Shown here: positions 52,914 to 62,390 of the stretch, piece after piece
Numbering within the stretch: position 1 is the stretch's first letter
Layout of the letters: every line of letters starts with the position of its first letter
Assembly: GCA_943913655.1 (NCBI GenBank)
Contig: CALTZA010000002.1
Location: 1-64,000 of the forward strand
Length of the DNA: 64,000 nucleotides
Source: an uncultured Francisella sp.
Lineage (GTDB): Bacteria > Pseudomonadota > Gammaproteobacteria > Burkholderiales > Neisseriaceae
Direction of reading: 5' to 3'
Notes under the pieces: model-generated
What the model saw: only the letters and a program-made list of their open reading frames with translations
What the model was told of the DNA's origin: nothing
Databases searched by the model: none
Made by a program: the position numbers and the translations under genes

Positions 52914-53960
52914 ATGATTACTCTTGCAGTTGATGCTATGGGTGGAGACGTCGGGTTAGATGTCACCTTACCTGGCGCCAAATCTTTTCTAGAAAAAGTG
53001 TCCGATGCACATCTGATCTTAGTCGGTGATAAGCCTAGTATTGAGCGAAAACTGGCAAATGAATACCCTATGGCTTGCGATAGAATCACTATCTGCCATA
53101 GTGAAGGGCATGTCGCCATGGATGATAGTCCCTTTAGCGCATTACGCAATAAACGTTGCTCATCCATGCGTCTTGCAATTGATTTGGTGGAGAGTAGAAA
53201 AGCAAAAGCGGCTGTTTCTGCCGGTAATACAGGTGCACTCATTGCTATCTCTAAGTATGTTTTAAAGACACTACCTGGTATTGAACGTCCTGCCATTGCT
53301 AAGTTTTTACCAGGTTATAAAGATAAGCGCGTGTGTGCACTTGATCTAGGAGCTAATAGCAATTGTTCTCCAATCCATCTTTTACAATTTGCCTTACTTG
53401 GTTCTGAACTAAAAAAAGCCACTGAACCGGGAAGTGAACCTCGTATCGGTTTAATGAACATCGGTGTTGAACGTATTAAAGGTAATGAAATAGCAAGAAA
53501 GGCATTTGAGTTATTTGAAAAAACTACTCGAAACGATGGTTTCAATTTTATCGGCAATGTTGAAGGAACAGATTTATTTAATGGGAAAGCTGACGTAATT
53601 GTCTGCGATGGTTTTGTTGGTAATATTATGCTTAAAACCATGGAGGGAGCTATGCGTTTTGTTAATTCAATGATTAAGAGCGAATTTAATCGTAATCTAC
53701 CCTCCAAAATGGTTGCGGGTATGGCAAAACCTATATTTACTCGTATTAAGAAAGAGCTAGATCCGCGTTATTTTAATGGAGCTAATATTCTTGGTTTAAA
53801 CGGTATCATTGTTAAAAGCCACGGCAGCACTGATGCCTTTGGTTTTTCTTACGCTTTACAGGAAACTTACCAAGAAGCATTAAATACAGACCTTGATCAA
53901 TTACGTCAAGTGGTAGGTGAAAGTCTTGCCAGAAATTCAGCTTTTATTGAAGCAACTTAG
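52914..53960 (+). CDS. plsX: Acyl-phosphate synthase PlsX (phosphate acyltransferase)
   Basis: PlsX makes acyl-phosphate from acyl-ACP for phospholipid synthesis through PlsY. The start ITLAVDAMGGD and the later VSAGNTGALIAISKY, CALDLGANSNCSP, VEGTDLFNGKADVIVCDGFVGNIMLK and SHGSTDAFGF all match the family. The length is 348. rpmF-plsX is a conserved pair; fabH, which usually follows, is absent and a DciA-like gene comes next, starting 14 bases after the stop. No phosphopantetheine-dependent partner gene is next to it. Confidence 0.96.
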   Translation: MITLAVDAMGGDVGLDVTLPGAKSFLEKVSDAHLILVGDKPSIERKLANEYPMACDRITICHSEGHVAMDDSPFSALRNKRCSSMRLAIDLVESRKAKAAVSAGNTGALIAISKYVLKTLPGIERPAIAKFLPGYKDKRVCALDLGANSNCSPIHLLQFALLGSELKKATEPGSEPRIGLMNIGVERIKGNEIARKAFELFEKTTRNDGFNFIGNVEGTDLFNGKADVIVCDGFVGNIMLKTMEGAMRFVNSMIKSEFNRNLPSKMVAGMAKPIFTRIKKELDPRYFNGANILGLNGIIVKSHGSTDAFGFSYALQETYQEALNTDLDQLRQVVGESLARNSAFIEAT

Positions 53961-53973
53961 CCGGTTTGTTGAT

Positions 53974-54255
53974 ATGAAGTCCGTAGCCCAGTGTTTTGAA
54001 CACAATTCGTATCTTGATCAGTCTATTTTATCTCAGTACACCTGGTCAGTTGAGGCAACTGCACTGATTGAGCCTTTATTGCCTATTGAATATAAACAGC
54101 AGTTTCGCGCTGTGATGATTGAAGACAATGGTTTGGCTGTTATATTTGCACGCAGTGGAGCAATTGCTCACACTTTAAAAAAAAATAAAGCTCTGATAAT
54201 AAAACGGCTGGCTAAATGGCAAATAGAAGATATTTTAGTAAAAGTTTTCTTATAG
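53974..54255 (+). CDS. DciA/DUF721-like protein
   Basis: A small protein (93 aa from the ATG at 53974) that resembles the DUF721/DciA family, whose members load the replicative helicase DnaB in bacteria without DnaC. The core reads ALIEPLLPIEYKQQFRAVMIEDNGLAVIFARSGAIAHTLKKNKALIIKRL, close to the family pattern LADHVRVANLRDGxLVLxxxSSAWAxxLRxLAxxLL. The ribosome binding site for this ATG is weak; an in-frame TTG at 53947 or an ATG at 53917 inside plsX is possible. The identification rests on pattern similarity only. Confidence 0.55.
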   Translation: MKSVAQCFEHNSYLDQSILSQYTWSVEATALIEPLLPIEYKQQFRAVMIEDNGLAVIFARSGAIAHTLKKNKALIIKRLAKWQIEDILVKVFL

Positions 54256-54315
54256 TGCTTATCATGCAGGCACCTTCTTTCTCTAGATTCGATTTGTTTT
54301 ATAAGGGCACACATT

Positions 54316-55470
54316 ATGTACAAAGATCTCGCTAGTAGAATAATCCATTCCTCCTATGATCCAGAAGAGCATCATCGTGCTATAATGCCACCTATTTACC
54401 AAAATAGCGTATTTAAGCTAAAAGAAGTTGACGAACAAACTCCTTATTGTTACTCAAGATTAGCCAATCCCACTCGCTGCGTTTTAGAAAAAACAATGGC
54501 TGATATTGAAGGAGGATCAGGAGCAGTTGCCCTAGCTAGCGGTATTGCTGCTATCGACGTCATTTGGCGCTTAGTACTTAAGCCAGGAGGTACTATTATC
54601 GCAGTCAATGATATTTATGGTGGCGCATATGACTTACTCAAACAAGTTTATGAACCATGGGGTGTGAATGTCATCTTTACTGATCTAAATAATACCGAGC
54701 ATCTTTCTTTATTGTTGGAAGATAAATCAGTTCAATTAATCTGGCTAGAATCTCCTAGTAATCCTCTATTGAAATTAATAGATATCAAACAAATTGTCTC
54801 TATAGCCAAAAGCAAAAATATCCCTGTAGGAGCCGATAATACTTTTGCCACCCCTTATTTACAACAACCATTTGCTTTAGGAGTTAATTTTATCGCTCAT
54901 TCGGCCACTAAGTATCTTAGTGGGCATTCAGATGTGGTTTTGGGTATTGCTTTGGCTGCAGATAAAGAAGATGCCGATAAACTTCGTCAATTGACCTGTA
55001 TAACAGGGGCTATAGCCGGACCTATGGATTGTGCTCTGGTTTTGCGCGGACTGAAAACTCTGGTTACGCGTATGCAGCGTCATGAATATAATGCAGGTAT
55101 TATTGCTGTTCGTTTAACAGAACATCCTGAAGTAAAAGAGGTTTTCTATCCAGGGTTAAGCAATCATCCACATCATACCTTAGCTAAAAAACAAATGTCA
55201 GGCTTTGGTGGAGTGGTTAGTATTCGCCTAAAAGATGACTCTCGAAAAAAAGCCAATCGAGTCATCAAGTCGCTTCGTTTGTTTCAGCTAACTCCCAGTT
55301 TGGGAGGAGTGGAATGTTTGGTTAATCATTCTTACTCACAGTCGCATTCTGGTATGAGCGCAGAGAAAAAAGCCTCTTTAGGGATCAGTGAAGGTTTTTT
55401 ACGCTTTTCTATTGGTCTTGAAGATGTCGAAGATATCTGGAACGATTTAGACCAAGCTTTGCGTCATTAA
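54316..55470 (+). CDS. Cys/Met metabolism PLP-dependent enzyme, cystathionine beta/gamma-lyase or synthase type
   Basis: A fold-type I PLP enzyme of the transsulfuration family. The PLP Lys199 is in FIAHSATKYLSGHSDVV, and YSRLANPTR with the phosphate-binding residues and SGIAAI are family marks. At 384 residues it could be cystathionine beta-lyase (MetC), gamma-synthase (MetB) or gamma-lyase; the SxGGVECLVNHS segment near the end fits the group but does not separate them. Beta-lyase would supply homocysteine to MetE at 34.5 kb. It is followed after seven bases by a hydrolase gene. Confidence 0.88.
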   Translation: MYKDLASRIIHSSYDPEEHHRAIMPPIYQNSVFKLKEVDEQTPYCYSRLANPTRCVLEKTMADIEGGSGAVALASGIAAIDVIWRLVLKPGGTIIAVNDIYGGAYDLLKQVYEPWGVNVIFTDLNNTEHLSLLLEDKSVQLIWLESPSNPLLKLIDIKQIVSIAKSKNIPVGADNTFATPYLQQPFALGVNFIAHSATKYLSGHSDVVLGIALAADKEDADKLRQLTCITGAIAGPMDCALVLRGLKTLVTRMQRHEYNAGIIAVRLTEHPEVKEVFYPGLSNHPHHTLAKKQMSGFGGVVSIRLKDDSRKKANRVIKSLRLFQLTPSLGGVECLVNHSYSQSHSGMSAEKKASLGISEGFLRFSIGLEDVEDIWNDLDQALRH

Positions 55471-55477
55471 TATTATT

Positions 55478-56149
55478 ATGAGCTTAAAACGACACACTAT
55501 TCCTGTCACTCCCCTACAGCAAAATTGCACGTTGCTCTGGGATGATGAAAGTAAAGAAGTGGTAATCACCGATTTGGGGGGAGAACTACAGTATCTCCTT
55601 GATTTTATTAACCAGCACCGATTAATACTTAAGGCTGTCTGGCTAACCCACGGCCATTTTGATCATATCCAAGAAGTCAGTGAATTACTTAATCAACAAG
55701 CAGTGCCTGTTTTAGGTCCTGCAAAAGAAGATGCTCATTTGTTAACAGAGTTGCCACAAATATTGATTGCTTTTGGTTTTCCTCCCAAAGCTCCTTTCAT
55801 TCCCACGCGCTGGCTTAATGAAGGAGAGATACTAACAGTTGGTTCATATCATTTTAAAGTGCTTCATATCCCTGGGCATTCACCTGGTCATGTGGTTTTC
55901 TATTGTAAAGCAGAAAAGTTATTAATCGCAGGAGATGTGTTATTTCTAGAAAGCATTGGTCGTACTGATTTTCCAGACAGCAATCATCGTGATTTTATGC
56001 ACGCTATTAAAAATAAAATTTTGCCTTTACCTGATGATACCTTGGTGATCACTGGCCATGGTGCATTTACCACCATTGGTCATGAAAGGAAATTTAATCC
56101 TTTTCTACAAGGTTTAGATAAGCAATGCGATTGCGTAATAAGCGAATGA
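55478..56149 (+). CDS. Metallo-beta-lactamase-fold hydrolase, YcbL/GloB-like
   Basis: A 223-residue metallo-hydrolase of the glyoxalase II-like (YcbL) group. Zinc ligands are in THGHFDHIQEV, HIPGHSPGHVVFY, AGDVLFLESIGRTDFP and TGHGAFTTIGHERKFNPFL. Relatives hydrolyse S-lactoylglutathione or related thioesters, but substrates differ in this branch. The start is the ATG at 55478, seven bases after the previous gene. Its end overlaps the convergent nnrD gene by 56 bases, an unusual amount for convergent coding sequences. Confidence 0.88.
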   Translation: MSLKRHTIPVTPLQQNCTLLWDDESKEVVITDLGGELQYLLDFINQHRLILKAVWLTHGHFDHIQEVSELLNQQAVPVLGPAKEDAHLLTELPQILIAFGFPPKAPFIPTRWLNEGEILTVGSYHFKVLHIPGHSPGHVVFYCKAEKLLIAGDVLFLESIGRTDFPDSNHRDFMHAIKNKILPLPDDTLVITGHGAFTTIGHERKFNPFLQGLDKQCDCVISE

Positions 56150-56972
56150 TATCAGCTAATTCTGAGGCAATTAATCCAATAGGACCTCCATGCTTCTGGC
56201 ACCAATAATCTGCTGCTAAACCATGTAAAAAAACTCCTGCTTTGGCTGCCTCTAATACAGGAAACCCTTGAGCCAATAACCCCCCAATTAATCCAGAAAG
56301 TACATCTCCACTACCTGCTGTGGCCAAAGCACAATTACCACTTGGATTAATATAGATATCATTCTCTACAGAGGAATAAACTAAAGTATGTGGGCCTTTT
56401 AACACGATAGTAGCATGATATTTTTCTGCCAACCGTTTGATTGCTGCCACCCGGTCTTGTTGCACCATTTGTGTTGAAATACCAAGTAACCGAGCAGCCT
56501 CTGCTGGATGAGGAGTTAAGATATGTCTTTTTGGAGAAAAAGAAACAATAAAACGCTTTTGCGCAATCAGATTAAGTGCATCTGCATCAATTACTGCAGG
56601 ACAGCAACAAGCAAATAAAAATTTTTCTAAGCACTGCTCAGCAGCAAGAGAAAGCCCCAAACCACAGCCAATCACCAGTGCATTTGTTCTATTTATAGCG
56701 CAGAACATCTCATCAACAGTACATTGCATCAGCTCTGCAAGGCGATTAATATCAGAAAAAACATTTTCTTTCTGGATTAAACTAAAAAATACTTTACCAC
56801 AACCTGATTTCAACGCTGTAGTAGCAGCCAATATTACAGCCCCTTGCATACCAGGTGCACCTCCTATCACTGCTACGCTGCCACAATCTCCTTTGTGCGC
56901 ATTCATCTGACGTTTTTTCATCAGCCAAGGCATGTTTTGTTTAATAAAAGAATAATTTAAATCTAGATTCAT
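56094..56972 (-). CDS. nnrD: ADP-dependent NAD(P)H-hydrate dehydratase
   Basis: NnrD repairs damaged NAD(P)H by dehydrating the S-hydrate using ADP. The 292-residue protein equals the C-terminal domain of E. coli YjeF (NnrE-NnrD fusion), so the epimerase domain NnrE is not fused here. Evidence is HKGDCGSVAVIGGAPGMQGAVILAATTALKSGCGKV, ILTPHPAEAARLLG, IVLKGPHTLVY and GNCALATAGSGDVLSGLIGGLLAQG. It is preceded by a 594-base spacer and overlaps the metallo-hydrolase by 56 bases. Confidence 0.93.
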   Translation of the reverse strand: MNLDLNYSFIKQNMPWLMKKRQMNAHKGDCGSVAVIGGAPGMQGAVILAATTALKSGCGKVFFSLIQKENVFSDINRLAELMQCTVDEMFCAINRTNALVIGCGLGLSLAAEQCLEKFLFACCCPAVIDADALNLIAQKRFIVSFSPKRHILTPHPAEAARLLGISTQMVQQDRVAAIKRLAEKYHATIVLKGPHTLVYSSVENDIYINPSGNCALATAGSGDVLSGLIGGLLAQGFPVLEAAKAGVFLHGLAADYWCQKHGGPIGLIASELADIIRLLRNRIAYLNLVEKD

Positions 56973-57566
56973 ATTAAATATATGTTACTTAATAATGAGA
57001 AGAAGGTATTTAGGCTATGCATCAATAGCAGTGAAAAACAAGTTTTCATTTAAAAATACCGCAGCCTAGCTCATTATAATAATGCTATTTAGTATCGTAA
57101 TAATAAATTCGGATTAACATATTCTTTACCGAAAAACTGATGATTATGACAGCAAGATCACAAGACTTGAGCAAAGCAGTTAACACTGTATCAAATTCTA
57201 CCTAGATTTACTGGCATCGCTGGCTCTTTTTTCTCATTGATCTAGTTCAGCCAAATCATCTAGCCAAACCTATCCACCATCTCATTAACTCAGTGATGCT
57301 CTTTTACTTACTGGTTAACTTTGTAGCACAGCTAAGGTTAAAGCTTTAATTGAATATAACCTTAGTTGAATTAATTGTAATAACGATCAAAAACAAATTG
57401 CTGTACTAAGTGGCTTTATTAAGCATCAAACTTGTTTCTTTCTTAAATCTATCTCTATACGCTACACCTTACTTTTACACTTTCGTTAACAAGAGCTGTA
57501 GCGCAAAGCTTATTTGAGTTATAAAAAATAATAAATACCTGAAATTAACAAATGCTGATTAAGAGA
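56973..57566. other. 594-base gene-free spacer between divergently ending units
   Basis: No intact gene, tRNA or clear terminator is seen here. A plus-strand frame around 57294-57475, with stop codons between pieces, reads STAKVKALIEYNLS, then NNDQKQIAVLSGFIKHQT, which looks protein-like but is broken by stops. It may be a second decayed gene. The left part must hold the nnrD promoter. Confidence 0.5.
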
Positions 57567-58061
57567 TTAATTAATTTTTTCTGCTCTGATAATGACCGCT
57601 GCTTCTTTAGGTACATCTTGGTAAATACCATGAGAACCTGTCTGTAAAGACTTAATTTTATCCACGACCTCTTGTCCAGCAACCACTTTACCAAAAACTG
57701 TATAGCCCCAGCCAGCAGGAGAATCAGAAGTAAAATCTAAAAAGTAATTGTCACTGACATTAATAAAGAATTGTGCTGTTGCCGAATGAGGATCGTTGGT
57801 TCTAGCCATTGCCACTGTATAACGCTCATTTTTCAGACCATTATTTGCCTCGTTTTGGATTGGTTCATGTGTTGGCTTCTGTTGCATCTCTTGAGTAAAA
57901 CCGCCACCTTGCACCATAAAACCATCAATCACTCGATGGAAAATAGTACCATCATAAAATTTTTCTTCCACATACTGTGTAAAGTTTTTTACGGTTCGTG
58001 GAGCGTTTTTATCATCCAACGCGATATCGATGTCTCCCAAATTTGTATGTAACCTAATCAT
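57567..58061 (-). CDS. ppiB: Cyclophilin-type peptidyl-prolyl isomerase
   Basis: A cytoplasmic cyclophilin (164 aa) catalysing proline isomerisation. Key residues are in [55 protein letters not shown] and [18 protein letters not shown], with no signal peptide. I start at 58061, with AAAGGAT upstream, because [11 protein letters not shown] matches the family; the longer frame adds residues that lie in fbp. It lies six bases after fbp, probably in one transcript. Confidence 0.95.
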   Translation of the reverse strand: MIRLHTNLGDIDIALDDKNAPRTVKNFTQYVEEKFYDGTIFHRVIDGFMVQGGGFTQEMQQKPTHEPIQNEANNGLKNERYTVAMARTNDPHSATAQFFINVSDNYFLDFTSDSPAGWGYTVFGKVVAGQEVVDKIKSLQTGSHGIYQDVPKEAAVIIRAEKIN

Positions 58062-58066
58062 GATTG

Positions 58067-59059
58067 TTATCCTTTTGTTTTTATCCACTGTTGATGCCAA
58101 TTTATCACCTTCTCTACCTCTTCTTTGGCACCCAAGATAACTGGCGTGCGCTGATGTAAGGCAGTTGGTTGTATTGATAAAATATCATGCATCCCATCGC
58201 TAGCCACTCCTCCTGCTGACTTAATGAGCAGGCTCATCGGATTGGCTTCATACAATAACCTTAATTTACCATTTTGATAATTACGTCTATTATCTCTGGG
58301 ATATAAAAAAATACCCCCTCTCATTAAAATACGATGAACTTCTGCAACCATAGAAGCAATCCAACGCATGTTATAATTCTTGGCTCTACTCCCCTCTTCA
58401 CCAGCCAATAATTCATCAATATAGGCACGTACTGAACCTTCCCAATAACGATAGTTAGAGGCATTAATGGCGAATTCTTGGGTGTCAGCTGGTACTTCCA
58501 TGCGCTCTATAGTTAGCACAAATTGCCCTTGACTGTTCAAAGTAAACAATGCCACCTCTTGGCCAAAGGTAATGGCCAAGAGTGTCTGTGGACCATAAAG
58601 AACATAGCCAGCTGCTAATTGATTACGACCTATTTGCAAAAAATCTTGTTCTGTTAACTGACCTTGTCCTTTGGGTAAAACAGAAAAAATAGTCCCAACT
58701 GAAATATCAATACCAATATTGGAAGAACCATCCAAGGGATCAAACAACACTAGATATGGTGCATGACGACGATAAAAATTAATAAACTGGGCTTCCTCTT
58801 CTGAAGCGCAACCTGCTACATAGGGATGATCACGTAGTTGTTTTAATAGTAACTCATGAGTGATGAGATCCAACTTTTTTTGTTGCTCACCTTGGACATT
58901 AATTGAACCTGCATCCCCATAAGCATCTGCCAAGGCGCCCAAGCGCACAGCCGAATTAATCTGCACACAAGCTTGCACTATCGATTGTACGACACTAAAT
59001 AAATTTTCTGCTAAATTATATTTTCTGCTATAAGCGGCGAAAAATTCATCAAGTTGCAC
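58067..59059 (-). CDS. fbp: Fructose-1,6-bisphosphatase class I
   Basis: Fbp removes the 1-phosphate from fructose 1,6-bisphosphate, the committed step of gluconeogenesis. The metal and substrate motif [24 protein letters not shown] is complete, and the acidic EEEAQF region precedes it. A late [15 protein letters not shown] and [18 protein letters not shown] stretch match the family. The length is 330. It is upstream of ppiB with six bases between and follows rlmJ, 52 bases upstream. Its presence with GlcB and the unusual GAPDH supports growth on non-sugar carbon. Confidence 0.95.
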   Translation of the reverse strand: MQLDEFFAAYSRKYNLAENLFSVVQSIVQACVQINSAVRLGALADAYGDAGSINVQGEQQKKLDLITHELLLKQLRDHPYVAGCASEEEAQFINFYRRHAPYLVLFDPLDGSSNIGIDISVGTIFSVLPKGQGQLTEQDFLQIGRNQLAAGYVLYGPQTLLAITFGQEVALFTLNSQGQFVLTIERMEVPADTQEFAINASNYRYWEGSVRAYIDELLAGEEGSRAKNYNMRWIASMVAEVHRILMRGGIFLYPRDNRRNYQNGKLRLLYEANPMSLLIKSAGGVASDGMHDILSIQPTALHQRTPVILGAKEEVEKVINWHQQWIKTKG

Positions 59060-59111
59060 AATTAGTCCTTATCTAAAATCGGCGCTATTGTACCATAAAC
59101 AGATAACCACG

Positions 59112-59939
59112 CTATAAAGTGCCACTTTTAATGCGATAGTGTGCCTTATCCTTACCAATTAAATTAGCTAATATGGGAAGAACTTCAGGTAAAGAAGTTT
59201 GTAAGGAATATACGGGGTTAATTAACCACATGCCACTACCATACATTCCTCTTTCCTTGGAAAGGGGAAAACTAATCTCTACTTGCAAATAGCGCGGATT
59301 AATCTTGCTAAGTGCACTAATCCACACATCTAGCGACTTATTTTTCAATTTTGGATACCATAACAAGTAGCATCCCGTAGTAAATTTCTGATTAGCCTGA
59401 TACAAAGTGCCAATCACACGTTGATAATCATCTTTTAACTCATAAGAAGGGTCAATCAAAATAATCGATCGTCTGGGTTGCGGAGGTAAAAAAGTAAGCA
59501 GTTGAGAAAAACCATCTTGCTGGTAAATCTTATGCGCATGAGATGATTTGTGCATATAGTTAAGCAGCGACAAATAATCTTGGCGATGCAATTCACAGGC
59601 ATGAACATAGAAATTTCTTGGTAGGTAAAATAATGCCATTACCAAAGCGCTGGGATAAATACCCTTCTGCCAAAATGGTCGTAAAAACCTTTTGAAGTCA
59701 AGTAGTGAAACTGGCATCTCAATCAAACTGTTCATTAATCGAGAAATGCCTGTCATATATTCAGCATTTTTAAGAGCTTTTTGTGAATCAAGTGAGTAAA
59801 CACCTGCACCAGCGTGGGTATCAAAATAGCTAAAAGCTTTTTTTTTGCTAGCGAAATAACGCAAACTTTCAAACAAACAGTAATGCTTTAACAAATCAGC
59901 ATGATTGCCTGCATGATATTCATGACGATAACTTAACAT
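59112..59939 (-). CDS. rlmJ: 23S rRNA (adenine(2030)-N6)-methyltransferase RlmJ
   Basis: RlmJ methylates A2030 of 23S rRNA. The N-terminus MLSYRHEYHAGNHADLLKH is a family hallmark, and THAGAGVYSL corresponds to the SAM site. The catalytic motif, normally DPPYE, reads LIDPSYELKDDY with Ser165 in place of the second Pro. The C-terminal YGSGMWLINPVYSL matches. The length is 275 from the ATG at 59939; a TTG two codons upstream is possible. It is divergent from uvrD. Confidence 0.93.
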   Translation of the reverse strand: MLSYRHEYHAGNHADLLKHYCLFESLRYFASKKKAFSYFDTHAGAGVYSLDSQKALKNAEYMTGISRLMNSLIEMPVSLLDFKRFLRPFWQKGIYPSALVMALFYLPRNFYVHACELHRQDYLSLLNYMHKSSHAHKIYQQDGFSQLLTFLPPQPRRSIILIDPSYELKDDYQRVIGTLYQANQKFTTGCYLLWYPKLKNKSLDVWISALSKINPRYLQVEISFPLSKERGMYGSGMWLINPVYSLQTSLPEVLPILANLIGKDKAHYRIKSGTL

Positions 59940-59998
59940 GCACAATCTTTCAAACCTTATTTTAAAGAGAGATAACTCTATCTTAGCAAATACTAAGG

Positions 59999-60004
59999 TA
60001 TAAT
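59999..60004 (+). promoter_or_regulatory. Possible uvrD promoter -10 element
   Basis: A perfect TATAAT (59999-60004) lies 55 bases before the uvrD start. No convincing -35 is found at the right distance. Confidence 0.35.
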
Positions 60005-60059
60005 AAGCCCTCTTAGAAAATTGCCTTTATAAGTATCATCTCAATTCTCGTTGACACAT

Positions 60060-62249
60060 ATGGACGCTGAGTTACCTTTTTTAATACATCTTAATGAAGA
60101 GCAGCGTGCTGCTGTTACCTATCCTAAAACCCACTCGCTATTGGTACTGGCAGGAGCAGGCAGCGGCAAGACTAGGGTATTAACCAGTCGCATTTTATGG
60201 CTACTCATCGTCAAACAAGCTTTTCCTGAGCAAATTTTGGCAGTGACTTTCACCAATAAAGCCGCTGCAGAAATGCGTCAACGTGTGGTTAATGGCTACG
60301 CTTGCCGTTCCATGCAGCCTATGTGGTTAGGCACTTTTCATGGGCTATGCTACCGCTTATTACGGACTTATCACGAAAACGCTAATCTGCCAAGTGGATT
60401 TTCCATTATCGACAGTCAAGAACAACAAGGAATTATTAAATGTCTGCTCAAAGAGCATCATCTTTCTAGATCCTTGGTTGCGCGTGAAATAGTCAATTAT
60501 ATTAATCATAAAAAAGAACAAGGTATTCGGGTAAAACATTTGGATCCTGCACAAGAGCCTTGTAAGCGTGATCATCAAGAAGTTTATCGACTGTATGAGA
60601 TATATTGCCAGCAACATTTTCTATTAGATTTTCCTGAACTATTACTACGTTCAGTAGAAACATTAGAAAAAGATACAGAACTACGCAGTAATTTACAGCA
60701 AAAATTCCGATATATATTAGTCGATGAATTTCAAGATACCAACGACATACAATACCGTTGGCTAAGACTGCTTACTAACGAAAACAATAGTATTTTTGCA
60801 GTTGGTGATGATGATCAAAGCATCTATTCTTTTCGCGGTGCCAATGTCAGCAATATGCAAAAACTGCTGGTTGATTATACCATAGCAGCACCAATTATTT
60901 TGAAAAAAAACTACCGATCTTCCCAAACCATTGTGGCAGCAGCTAATCATTTAATCTCCCATAATATCAATCGTCTAGGAAAAGATTTACAAAGCACTCA
61001 GCATAAGGGTGAACATATTTTTTATCTACATGCCCCAACTGATTTTGCGGAAAGTCAATTCGTTTTAGAAGAAATTAACCAATTGCATGCTCAAGGTACA
61101 TCCTATGGACAAATAGCTATTTTATATCGTAACAATGCTCAATCACGCAGTATTGAACAAACTTTGGCTAATGCAAATATTCCCTATGCCATCTACGGAG
61201 GGTTGCGCTTTTACGAACGGGAAGAGATCAAACATGCTCTTGCCTATTTGCGGTTACTTGTGCATCCACAAAGCGAGCATGCACTTTTACGGGTTATTAA
61301 TTTTCCCCCGCGTAATATTGGCTTACGTACAATCGAAAAACTTCAGCATCAAGCCCAGTTACAAAAGCAGTCTCTTTGGCAAACCATCTTAGTAGAAAAA
61401 GATCACAACACTGCTTTAGGTAATTTCCACCTAATCATTAGCCAATTGCAAAAAAAGATGTCTGACTTTAACTTCCCCGAACTGATGCAAGCAGTGATTG
61501 AAAAAAGTGGATTAAAAGCACACTACCAAGAAAAAAAAGCACAATTTCAAGGTAAATTAGATAATTTGGATGAGTTAATTAACGCAGTTTCTTCACCTGA
61601 GTGGCATATTCTTTCTACTAATAAAGAACGAAATCATGCTATTTTAGAGCAACAAATCAACAATTTTTTGGCAAATGTCTGCTTAGAGTCGGGAGAAAAA
61701 CAAAATAAAACAGCTAAAGCGCAACACAATGATGAAGTAAAATTAATGACCATTCACGCTGCTAAAGGATTAGAGTTTAATGTGGTTTTTTTAATTGCAC
61801 TAGAAGAAGGCATTTTCCCCAGCCAATACGCCATAGACAATCACAATCAACTAGAAGAAGAACGCCGTTTAATGTATGTAGCGACCACTCGAGCAAAACA
61901 GCGTTTATATATTAGCTCAGCAAGAGAACGACTTAACCAAGGTAAAAAACAGTTTTCCGTGGAATCTCGATTTATTGGTGAACTACCCACTCAGCTATTA
62001 CACAACCTACCAACATCTTTGATTTCTAACCAGGTTCAAGGACCAACGCTTGGTCTATCAGCAAAGCAAATAGAAAAAAGCGATTCCCTATATCAGAAAG
62101 GACAAGTAGTTCGCCATTCTTCTTTTGGCACTGGCATAATTATCGATCAAAAAGCACGTCATCGTTCTCAAGTTTTAACTATTAATTTCGGTAGGAAAGG
62201 TATTAAACATCTCGATGCCTGTATTGCTAAATTAATTATCCTTAGCTAA
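60060..62249 (+). CDS. uvrD: DNA helicase II, UvrD/PcrA type
   Basis: UvrD is a superfamily 1A 3'-5' helicase for nucleotide-excision and mismatch repair. Motifs seen are LAGAGSGKTRVLTSRI (Walker A), VDEFQDTNDIQYRWL (motif II), GDDDQSIYSFRGAN, MTIHAAKGLEFNVVFL and EEERRLMYVATTRAKQRLYIS. The C-terminal Tudor-like domain (QKGQVVRHSSFGTGIIID) separates UvrD/PcrA from Rep. The length is about 730; the ATG at 60060 is taken, with a TTG three codons earlier also in frame. It appears to be transcribed alone. Confidence 0.95.
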   Translation: MDAELPFLIHLNEEQRAAVTYPKTHSLLVLAGAGSGKTRVLTSRILWLLIVKQAFPEQILAVTFTNKAAAEMRQRVVNGYACRSMQPMWLGTFHGLCYRLLRTYHENANLPSGFSIIDSQEQQGIIKCLLKEHHLSRSLVAREIVNYINHKKEQGIRVKHLDPAQEPCKRDHQEVYRLYEIYCQQHFLLDFPELLLRSVETLEKDTELRSNLQQKFRYILVDEFQDTNDIQYRWLRLLTNENNSIFAVGDDDQSIYSFRGANVSNMQKLLVDYTIAAPIILKKNYRSSQTIVAAANHLISHNINRLGKDLQSTQHKGEHIFYLHAPTDFAESQFVLEEINQLHAQGTSYGQIAILYRNNAQSRSIEQTLANANIPYAIYGGLRFYEREEIKHALAYLRLLVHPQSEHALLRVINFPPRNIGLRTIEKLQHQAQLQKQSLWQTILVEKDHNTALGNFHLIISQLQKKMSDFNFPELMQAVIEKSGLKAHYQEKKAQFQGKLDNLDELINAVSSPEWHILSTNKERNHAILEQQINNFLANVCLESGEKQNKTAKAQHNDEVKLMTIHAAKGLEFNVVFLIALEEGIFPSQYAIDNHNQLEEERRLMYVATTRAKQRLYISSARERLNQGKKQFSVESRFIGELPTQLLHNLPTSLISNQVQGPTLGLSAKQIEKSDSLYQKGQVVRHSSFGTGIIIDQKARHRSQVLTINFGRKGIKHLDACIAKLIILS

Positions 62250-62276
62250 AAGTCTAAGATAACAATCAAACGAAGC

Positions 62277-62282
62277 TATAAT
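62277..62282 (+). promoter_or_regulatory. Possible promoter -10 for the small membrane protein gene
   Basis: TATAAT (62277-62282) lies 109 bases before the start of the next gene, just after uvrD. No good -35 is visible. The implied leader contains a hairpin. Confidence 0.35.
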
Positions 62283-62346
62283 GACTTATGCTAAAATGCT
62301 TCTAACTAGGTGCTGCATTAAGCAGATTTGGATCAAAATATAGAGC

Positions 62347-62374
62347 CCTTCTTACATCAATTGTGAGAAGGGGC
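62347..62374 (+). promoter_or_regulatory. Leader hairpin just before a strong ribosome binding site
   Basis: CCCTTCTTACA (62347-62357) and TGTGAGAAGGG (about 62361-62372) pair over 11 positions with one G-T wobble and a short loop. AGGAGGT follows at about 62381-62387, so the hairpin could influence ribosome access or message stability. Confidence 0.45.
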
Positions 62375-62390
62375 CACACAGGAGGTTACG

